Shown one piece after another: positions 56,121-64,000 of a stretch of 64,000 nt of DNA (position 1 is the first letter of the stretch; every line of letters begins with the position of its first letter). The DNA comes from Bursaphelenchus xylophilus (Eukaryota > Nematoda > Chromadorea > Rhabditida > Aphelenchoididae): the NCBI GenBank assembly GCA_904066235.2, contig CAJFCV020000002.1, positions 9,672,001-9,736,000 of the forward strand, read 5' to 3'. The position numbers and the translations under genes were made by a program. A model generated the notes under the pieces. That model was not told where the DNA came from, searched no databases, and saw nothing but the letters and a program-made list of their open reading frames with translations.

Positions 56121-56508
56121 CAGGGAAAGTACTCCAATCGCGACGCTCAGATTTTGATGAAACTTGACACAAATTTAGAGATCTTTTTCTAAAAAATACG
56201 GGTTAATCCTAGCTCGCGCTTTGCAGAAACGACCGAAATTTTTGGCAAAGTTCGGCACGGAAAGTGGCACACCAAAAAAAATGATTTTTTTTCCAAGCGA
56301 AACTGGCAAAGATACGGCCAAAAAGTGTTTTTATCTCGGACCACACTCCGCCTTTCGCGTAATGTCTTTGTCGCAAAGGTTGTTGAATATCTCGGACACG
56401 TCGGCAAAGCGCAATCAAGTACTTTCAGGGATTGATATGTGAGTCATGCTCGACGCGTACGCAAAATTTCAAGAAAATCTGAGCGCTGTACTTCAAACAC
56501 TTTCCTTG
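56121..56508. mobile_element. Family A element, copy A10
   Basis: CAGGGAAAGTACTCCAATCG to AACACTTTCCTTG, inner words GCTCGCGCTTTGCAGAAAC. More diverged than A6 to A8; the ends are intermediate between families A and B. Confidence 0.78.
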
Positions 56509-56706
56509 TTTATTTACAGTGCTTTGAGAGGTGATGTAAATAGTCCAAAAATTTAGTTTACCCTTTTTTAAATGAACACTAACACTAAATAGCAATGACC
56601 GTGCCAACTTTTGACTAATTTCCAATAATTTTGTTTTTTGGTCCGATAAACACAAAACCCCTTCTCGCTAACGTGATTTCATTCCACCTGCTACATTTTA
56701 CTGACT

Positions 56707-59700
56707 ATGTTTCCGTTTTTTTCCTCATTACTCTTCGGTTTGTTAGAATGGGCTAGAATTGTAATGGAGACGAGTATCTGGCTGGATGCTACCTACTTTT
56801 TAACCAGTATTATCGCCATTTTCGACTTGTTGTTCTCGTTTTACATTATGTATCTCGTATTGTCATCGCACGTGTTTCACACGAATCTGAGGATTTTGAT
56901 GACCGGGATTACAATATCCTCCTGCTTGATGTTTATTGCGGTAACTTGTACGGTGGTTATGGCTATCGGCGACGCCGATTATCAGCGTAAGCATGATTTT
57001 TGCTTCATTTTCTGAAAATCAGTGTGGTATTTTTTAGTGAATTGTCGCTGGCAATTGCCATTCAGGGGTAGGAGAGATTGGGAAATCGGAAATTCGTGGC
57101 GTTTGTTTTATTGAGAAATCTCGGCGGTCTTTGGTCGACGGTCTTTATTAGGTTGGAAAACGTTGTTTGAGAGCATTATTCCTTGAATGACTGTGAAGTT
57201 CAGCCAAAGATCCGTTTATGAAATTGTGTAAAAATTTGCATAGAGAGAACTAAGAAAATAGGTTCATCCACTGGTAGACTTTGTTGTCACTGAAATCTGT
57301 AAAAATAGTTTTAAACAAATGCCTGAGGATATCGTAATAAAAAGGTTTACCTGGCCGAAAAATGAGCTCCCTAGAGATCCCAAAAATCTAATCTCCAACG
57401 GGTTTGACACATTATTTTACAGGCTCTTGACAAAATAACCTGTTATCAGTCTGCCGGGAAAATAATGAGCACACGGTCGCATCTAAAATCGCGTCGCCGC
57501 CGAGGAAACGAATTGTGCCGCGGCAAAATCAAATTACTTTTCACCTCAGCGACGCGATTGGCGCAACGACAGTGTCCTTATTACTTTTCCGACAAGCGGA
57601 TATCCGGTCACAAGGTTGTCACTGCAACAAACCTTTTTGAATTGCTGATACTATACTGCTCCACAAAATGATAGACGCACCCTTTTTTTACCGATTATCT
57701 TCGTTATACTAAATGATATCCAAAAATGTTCAACAGATGAAATGTGGCTAATTAACCGAGAAATCATGTCCCATAACGATTTTGGAACAAAATTTTGTCT
57801 TGACTGAAATTTTGAAATTTTTTGATTTTTAGGCTCCACAAAATGATAGACGCACTTGAATAATTTTTGATTTTTTAAAACAAATTTTGAGTCAAGCTGC
57901 TCTTGTCGCACTTCCCCGTGTTTTCTGTAGTGTTAAGAAGGCTATTACATTCATATCCGCCGTACTTAATTGACGCAATGGCCTCATGGGCCATCTGCGA
58001 CTGTAATAAGATTGGTGAAAGCACAACCGTGGTGTCAAGAAACTACAACAGGAATCACGACTAAAATCAACGGGGCTTCGGTAGTTCAGCCCCCCACGAA
58101 AGGTAGTTCAAACCCCCACTGTTTTGCCCGTTTCACACCCCACATAATGAACAAATTAGAATAATACAAAAAATGTAAGTGGGGGTTTGATCTACTACGT
58201 TGGGGGCTTGACCTAAAACGTAGGGGGCTTGATCTAAAACGTAGGGGGCTTCATCTAAAACGTAAGGGGCTCGATCTAAAACGTAGGGGGCTTCATCTAA
58301 AACGTAGGGGGCTTGTGCTGGACCATACAACTTGGATTAATTCTTTGAAATAAATTTTGGGGTTCAGAATGGACGAGGGGGGTTGTACTGGGTCATGGGG
58401 GGCTAAACTGGACTGGGGGGCTGTACTACCTTAGCCCCAAATCAACAAACACCGCATCGGCCGATAGCAGACACAATCCAGAGGACATCGTAAGAGTCCC
58501 CCACACGCCGATTCTTGATCCTCCGCTGGAACAAGAATGACTTCATCGACAGCATTTGGCCCCATTACTGGAACCAACACAACAAGAACAAACCAGACCC
58601 CAGAAGACAACATTGAAGAATATCCTACGGATAAAGTCGGAACGCAGAGACGCGTTCATCTCTTGGCCGTGATATTGTAATAATCAAATAATGGAAGCCG
58701 TGCGGAAAGCACGTGGAAACCGCCGCTACACTACGAATGGAGTGGTCAAAGGGGACCACGCCCAAGGAGGTCGAGATTAATGACCACGCGCATTACGTGC
58801 GTCAAACAATGGAGAAATAATGATCGATGGCTTCCGGATTGCGAAACCGGATGAGGACACAAAGTGACTCAGCAGAAACTGAGTTCATAAAAACCAAGTT
58901 TGGAATGTGTGCAACCCAAACTACAACAACCTAATCTACTATATAAGCCGCCCTCGAAATCATTCGGGGAAGCTTCCACTCTCTTAATGCTCTTGTAATT
59001 CTCTTGTAATTATTCTCTAATAAACGCTATCTATATTACCTAAGTCGACCACTACACGACCTTGTACATGAGGTAAACATTAGTTTTGAAAAAACCCCCC
59101 GATTAACGATTTATTTTCGCCAAGAAACATCTTAAATTACTTGTAGTAACTACAAGTTGTAAAATAAATCAACACCGATTCGTTTGAATTCATTTAAAGT
59201 ACGCGCGTCCCGAAGCCTAGGATTACACTTGGCCATATAAAAACTTTGTCGCGTCGGGACTATAAAACTTTGAATTACCCGCGAAAAAGAAATTTTTTCG
59301 CGGAATATTATTTTTTTAGGCTGGAGCCGAAAACAGGTGTTGATTTAGTGGTTTTTGATGTAATTTTTACGTTCTTTTCGTGAAAAAGTTGTTTTTTGTT
59401 ATAAATGTGTTTTAGTTTCGATGTTGTACCTTTTTAGGCCCGAAGATCTTTCTGACAGCTGTATTTTTAGGTAACACGATGGTGAGGTTTTTAGGCCGGT
59501 TAATACCTTTGGAGAGAAAATCGGAATAGATTGTTGAGATACGAACGAGATGTTTCCAGAGGTCCCAAATCCCAGAATCCTCAGAAACGAAGAACTAAAG
59601 CCGGCTCCATGGGATTTTAAACGAATCTGGAACAATTACTGGAGGTTGAACATGGTCATGTAAGCCAATTATTCATAAATGTTTGTTTAGTACCGACTTG

Positions 59701-62700
59701 AAGGAGGTGGCCCACAGCCGGCTCGAGGTTATAGAAACACGAGAATGGAGGCGGCCAGGAAGCGTGGAATACGTCAATCAACTTCCCAACCTCGATATCG
59801 CTTGAATTCTTTCCTAGAAACTGATTGAAGAACGATAAATTCATTCTCGATGTGTACATAACTTCTTTATTTTTACTTGTTGGAAAACGACAATAAAGAA
59901 AAAGTATAACAAACTCTCGAATATTGTGGGGACAAGAGCCAATGTGAAAACTTCTGGTACTGATCATGTCGTGGAAAATCGGCCAACACTTGGGGGGTTT
60001 AGGCCACTATCCACATGTATTTATTTGTCATTGCAACATTCTCCTTGTCCCGCCCATTTGTCGTAACTCTAATTCAAAAATCAAATCGCCTTGATGCACA
60101 CCTTTCCAACAACAGGAACAAACGGGCTGTCTCATGGGTGCACACTGGTCCATCTCAATCCTGCCGTTTTTAAGGCGGTACCTGAAGCATTTCCCTCATT
60201 CAACGAAAGAAACATAAGTAAAAACATTCAAAACTCTCCACCTACCAGTAATTGTTCCGGATTCGTTCCCAATACCATGGAGCCGTCTTTAGTCTTATTT
60301 CTGTGGCTTCTTGGATGTGGTCTCTGGAAACATCTCGTTCGTAGCTGAGGAATCCATTCGAATTCTGACCGAAAAGCGAATCAACCTCAAAACTATAAAA
60401 AAAGTCAAATTACAAGAAAAATAAATCGTCAGAGGTGATACTCGGGCTAAAAAACAGTCCGACAACAAAACGAAAACGCATTTACGACAAAGAACAACGT
60501 TTTCACGAAAAAAACATAAAAATTACATCAAAAACCACAAAATCAACACCTTTTTTCGGCTCCAACCTAAAAAATAATATTCCGCGAAAAAATTTCTTTT
60601 TCGCGGGTAATTCAAAGTTTTATAGTCCCGACGCGACAAAGTTTTTATATGGCCAAGTGTATTCCTAGGCTTCGGGACGCGCGTACTTTAATCGACCAAT
60701 AAGTTACCGTATACCTTCTACAGTAACCTTCAAAGGCCCTAAAAGCACAGAAAATTACTATCCATGGCAACTTTTTGCTTAGAAAATCAAACTCAGCATG
60801 CTAAAAAACCTATAACTGCAACTTATTGCTTGCTTAAAGGTGCTATCTGCCGCAGGTAGTTAGTTCAAAGATAAATGCGTAAAAGTAAGCCTATTTTGGC
60901 CTATTTTTGTGAACTTTTTTGTAGAACGAACTTTACAGACCCGATTTATTTTGTAACGGCTGATGATTGAAGCATTATGTTTTCAGGCATGCTGAGTTCG
61001 AATTTGCATATCAAATTTTATGATTCTCGTCTATTCGTCTTGGTATTTCGGGGTGTAAAGTATTACGGTAGCTACTTGTTGAAGATGATATGCCAAGAAA
61101 ATACGCGAGATCTTTGAGCAAGCTGATTTTTTTTGCATTAATGAAATCCTCCCGCATAATGTAATAGCATTAGCTAGTTTCTCGCTCAAGAAAACAGCCC
61201 AACCGGCATTTTTTTAAAAACTAATGCTTACCTCATGTACAAGGTCGCAGATGGCCCATGAGGCCATTGCCTCGATTAAGTACGGCGGATATGAATGTAA
61301 TAGCCTTCTTAACACTACAAAGAACACGGGGAAGTGCGACAAGAGCGGGTTGACTCAAAATTTATTTTACAAGGAAAGTACTTCTATGGGGTATGGAGTT
61401 GCAGGTCAAGCCATATATCAAAAAAATTCGCAAAATTTTTCTGATTCAGAATATGCAAAAACTAGCTGCCTAATTTTGGTTTGTAACGGTGAAAAAACCC
61501 TCGGAACTTTTCTCGAAACACCACGAAAATGCCTTTTTGACCAAGCTTTACCAAATCTAAAGCTTGTTTTTGGGTTAAAATAAACTCTGGTATCTTTACA
61601 AGCCTTAAAATATCAAATTTAATTTATACGACACCTTGTAAGTACTTCCAATGTAAAAAAGGCACATTTTCATGGTGTTGCGAGAAAAGTTCTGAGGATT
61701 TTTTCACCCTTACAAACCAAAATTAGGCAGCTAATTTTTACATATTCTGAATAAGAAAAATCTTGCGAATTTTTTGATATATGACTCGACCTGTAACTCC
61801 ATACCCCATAGAAGTACTTTCCTTGTTAAAAAATCAAAAATTATTCAAGTGCGTCTATCATTTTGTGGAGCCTAAAAATCAAAAAATTTCAAAATTTCAG
61901 TCAAGACAAAATTTTGTTCCAAAATCGTTATGGGACATGATTTCTCGGTTAATTAGCCACATTTCATCTGTTGAACATTTTTGGATATCATTTAGTATAA
62001 GGAAGATAATCGGTAAAAAGAGGGTGCGTCTATCATTTTGTGGAGCAGTATATAGCGAGTTTTAACAACTCGCCAGATGGTTTGTAACTACTAATTCTTG
62101 TCTTAAGAAGTTTTTCTATTTTGCTATACTTTCCCGATCTAACACTTTAAGATGTAGAGTTGCGCCTGTTCTCTCTACCCTCACCCTTCGACAAGTTCTT
62201 CTTCATCTTTCTTTGGGGTGGATTTTCGTTCGCATTCCTATCAATGGCATTGTTTCTCGAACGAATTTATGCGTCATTTCATCTACGAGCGTACGAGTAT
62301 CAGACTTATTTTCTGTCCATGATATCATGTGATGTTGTTATATTCGTTGGGACCTTTGGCTTCGCCATGTGCATCACTAATTTATGGATTCGTAAGTGAG
62401 CCGCGAAACAATGATACGGTAGCCTAATTTTAGCCATAATGGTGTCGGCAATAATCTTATCAATCGTCATGTTGTCATATGTGGTACTGTACGGGGTAAG
62501 CTGTGACGTCGGCCTACGTATTTTTGTTGTAATGGTGATAAAATTTTGAATGTATAAAAATACTTTTAGTGCCTTTTTCGCGCCCATTTATGGAATAAAC
62601 AGCGATTTTTTCGGTCGAAAATACACATCAAGACCTACACTTTGAGTCAGCGGTTTCAGTTGAGTGAAAATGTGAGAACAGTCAGCCTAATTCTCAACTC

Positions 62701-64000
62701 GGCTATGTATGCGGCGGTTGGCGGTGGAATAACCGCTGCTCAGATTTTCTTGATGTTGGCTTTTTCGAAGAACTCGCAGGTAATGACGGTGCGTCCTTAT
62801 TGATGTTTGTTATAATATTGACAAAGGAAGTACTCCAAGTGCGACGCCCAGATTTTCTTTAAATTTTGCACACGTCGGGCATCAACTAAAGATCAATTCC
62901 TGAAAGTTTTAGCTCGCGCTTTCCGGGCGCCGCCGAGATATCGAACGATTTTTGCCGCCGAGACAGCACGCTAAACGTGGAGAGCGGTCAGAGAGAAACG
63001 CGCTTATTGGCCATAACTTCGCTAGTTTCGCGGGGAGAAAATTGATTTTTTGTGAAAACATTTCCCTCTCTGGTAGAAATAGACATGAAACTTTTCGTGC
63101 CGAAATTCAGGAAAAAGTGTCAACTTTTCACCGACTTTCAATCTAAAAATCTCGGTTGTTTCCGCAAAGCGCGAACTAGGATTCTCGCGTGTATTTTTAT
63201 AAAAATTATTCTAAATCTGTGCCAAGTTTCATCAAAATCTGAGCGTCGCACTTGGAGTACTTCCCCTGTTAAATGGAGTACCTAACTTCTGCAAAATTTT
63301 CACAGAGCGACGCTTAGCTTTAGGATTGAGGGTTTTTATGGTAGAGGGTTTTTTACATGCGGTATCCCTAGTACACGGTTTGGCGAAAACAGGGAAATTT
63401 TTGTTTTGAAAGTCGGTGATAATTCAATATTATTTTGCGAGTCCATCCAAGAAACGCCTTGTACATGGGCCACGTTTCTAAGAAGAGTGACAGAGATACG
63501 GCCAAAAAGCGTTTTTCTCTCTGACCTCTCTCTGAATTTTGCGCACTCTCTCGACCAACAGCATTGCTGAATATCTCAGCTGGTTCTGAACAGCGCGCGC
63601 TAAGATTTCCTGGAAAAATCGACGACGCACTTGAGATGCTTCTCTTGTAACCTAGCTAGATAGCAAAGATTTGAACAATACATCTTATCTGTCTGTCGGG
63701 TAAATAATGAGCACAATTTGCTGTGCCGATCGCGTCGCTGAAGTGAAAAGCAATCGATTTTGCCGCTACACAATTAATTTCCTCGGCGGCGATGCGATTT
63801 TCGAAACGACAGGGTGCTCATTATTTTCCCGACGGACTGACATAAACGTCGGGCAATTCCCGCCTTTTTACAGCCTTTTCCCTATATTTGACAACCATCT
63901 CTTTCCAAGTTACAAAAATTGCGTTTCAGTTTCTCCTCCCCATCCTGAATGTAACGCAACCTCTTGGAATTTCTCTAATCTTTTTGCCTGCCGCAGTTTC
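56707..64000 (+). CDS. Serpentine chemoreceptor (Sre/Srab-like), partial, five exons seen
   Basis: Exons 56707-56986, 62158-62391, 62434-62495, 62570-62779 and 63930 to the window edge join in frame by GT-AG to 285 residues so far. Hydrophobic segments map to seven helices; TM1-TM2 are in exon 1 and TM3 in exon 2. Family-like words are FHTNLRILMTG after TM1, LERIYASFHLRAYE after TM3 (DRY-like position) and TYTLSQRFQLSENVRT before TM6, which recur in nematode Sre and related receptors. It would sit in the cilia of sensory neurons and bind small ligands through G proteins; the ligand is unknown. The 5171-bp first intron is mostly transposon, and intron 4 has elements A11 and G16. The frame is intact despite them. 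The exact subfamily is uncertain. Confidence 0.8.
57444..57604. mobile_element. Family G MITE, copy G15
   Basis: TATCAGTCTGCCGGGAAAAT to TTACTTTTCCGACAAGCGGA. Interior CGGCAAAATCAAATTAC is in the opposite orientation to most copies. Confidence 0.75.
58002..59056. mobile_element. Probable solo LTR
   Basis: A TG...CA insertion (TGTAATAAGATT to GACCACTACA) with the 4-bp duplication CGAC at 57998-58001 and 59057-59060. The intact right arm of the host element gives the empty site, so the boundaries are exact. Inside are a TATATAAG at about 58938 and an AATAAA at about 59021, as expected of an LTR promoter and poly(A) site. The strand is uncertain, though these signals point to plus. Confidence 0.72.
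58190..58320. repeat. 21-bp minisatellite within the solo LTR
   Basis: About six units of CTTGATCTAAAACGTAGGGG and variants (CTTCATCTAAAACGTA, CTCGATCTAAAACGTA). The minus-strand frame repeating APYVLDE is a by-product. Confidence 0.85.
59198..60687. mobile_element. Foldback element flanked by TTAA, nested
   Basis: Ends AGTACGCGCGTCCCGAAGCC and complement lie between TTAA at 59194-59197 and 60688-60691. Arms of about 400 bp pair, including TTTTTATATGGCCAAGTGTA and GATGTTTCCAGAGG / CCTCTGGAAACATC-like text. No transposase-like frame is seen. Confidence 0.78.
61370..61825. mobile_element. Family B foldback element B4
   Basis: CAAGGAAAGTACTTCTATGG to its complement, with TTA on both sides (61367-61369 and 61826-61828). 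It interrupts the right arm of the 57654-62050 element; the left arm gives the empty site. No tRNA-like core. Confidence 0.85.
62822..63268. mobile_element. Family A element, copy A11, full length
   Basis: CAAAGGAAGTACTCCAAGTG to CACTTGGAGTACTTCCCCTG; 447 bp, in intron 4 of the chemoreceptor gene. Confidence 0.85.
63470..63655. repeat. Family A-like relic
   Basis: GATACGGCCAAAAAGCG, TTTTGCGCACTCTCTCGACC and AACAGCGCGCGCTAAGATTT are worn family A words; ends are lost except CTTCTCTTGTAA. Confidence 0.5.
63686..63842. mobile_element. Family G MITE, copy G16
   Basis: CTGTCGGGTAAATAATGAGC to CTCATTATTTTCCCGACGGA, in intron 4 of the chemoreceptor gene. Confidence 0.8.

Larger units (their letters stand above)
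57654..62050. mobile_element. IR/DR foldback transposon, copy 4, host of three nested insertions
   Basis: Ends TACTGCTCCACAAAATG and its complement, with TA at 57652-57653 and 62051-62052. CTCCACAAAATGATAGACGC occurs twice per arm, about 178 bp apart (57658 and 57836; mirrored near 61870 and 62045). Arms match for about 380 bp once the inserts are removed: the solo LTR in the left arm and B4 in the right arm. The 59198-60687 foldback lies in the centre. About 1.4 kb remains without them, close to the size of copies 1 to 3. No transposase is seen. Confidence 0.82.

Noticed and set aside
58133..58330. Minus-strand protein with APYVLDE repeats
   Set aside because: A translation of the 21-bp minisatellite in the solo LTR.
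56707..62400. Two separate chemoreceptor fragments (56707-57015 and 62160-62400)
   Set aside because: Donor phase 1 at 56986 and acceptor at 62158 join in frame, helices 1-2 and 3-4 are complementary, and the DNA between is transposons; one gene is simpler.

Overview
This window is nuclear DNA from a nematode. The evidence is four cuticle collagen genes (N-terminal membrane anchor, Gly-X-Y blocks broken by cysteine knots), a TWK two-pore potassium channel, a nematode-type serpentine chemoreceptor, short introns with TTTTCAG-type acceptors, and very AT-rich non-coding DNA. The species cannot be named from sequence alone. I saw no rRNA, SL RNA, CRISPR array or intact tRNA gene, and no recognisable transposase.

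Layout: 1-3750 is nested foldback elements. 3842-7525 (+) is a paraoxonase-like (MEC-6/POML type) gene in six exons. 8306-24111 (-) is a TWK potassium channel in eight exons, with a 10.2 kb intron and a 2.2 kb intron full of mobile elements. 24112-34484 is intergenic and repeat-rich. 34485-40552 (+) is a RUNDC1-like RUN-domain gene in eight exons. 41475-42681 (-) is a three-exon cuticle collagen, convergent with it. 42682-49170 is intergenic. 49247-55466 (+) holds three collagens transcribed in the same direction, each with a TATATAA box, and between them a four-exon gene (51194-52105) that I do not recognise. 56707-64000 (+) is a chemoreceptor that runs off the window edge, with a 5.2 kb second-position intron opened up by nested transposon insertions.

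The mobile DNA dominates and falls into clear families. Family A (CAGGGGAAGTACTCC ends, about 11 copies) and family B (CAAGGAAAGTACTTC ends, 4 copies) share terminal sequence and 3-bp TWA or TGA target duplications, as PIF/Harbinger elements do. Family G (GTCGGGAAAATAATGAG ends, about 150 bp, more than 15 copies) and family F (GACCTGATCC ends, about 245 bp, 5 copies) are short MITEs. Four longer foldbacks have TA duplications and a second copy of the end motif 160-180 bp inside each arm (IR/DR layout of Tc1/mariner). Two foldbacks sit between TTAA tetranucleotides (piggyBac-like target). One insertion looks like a solo LTR with a CGAC duplication.

The most unusual items are: two family B elements that carry a tRNA-derived A-box/B-box sequence in their loop; a 22-unit array of a GCACNGTGC palindrome spaced every 24-27 bp inside an intron of the RUNDC1-like gene; a chemoreceptor intron holding an IR/DR element that was itself hit by three other element types; and a paraoxonase-fold protein that appears to have lost its calcium and catalytic residues.
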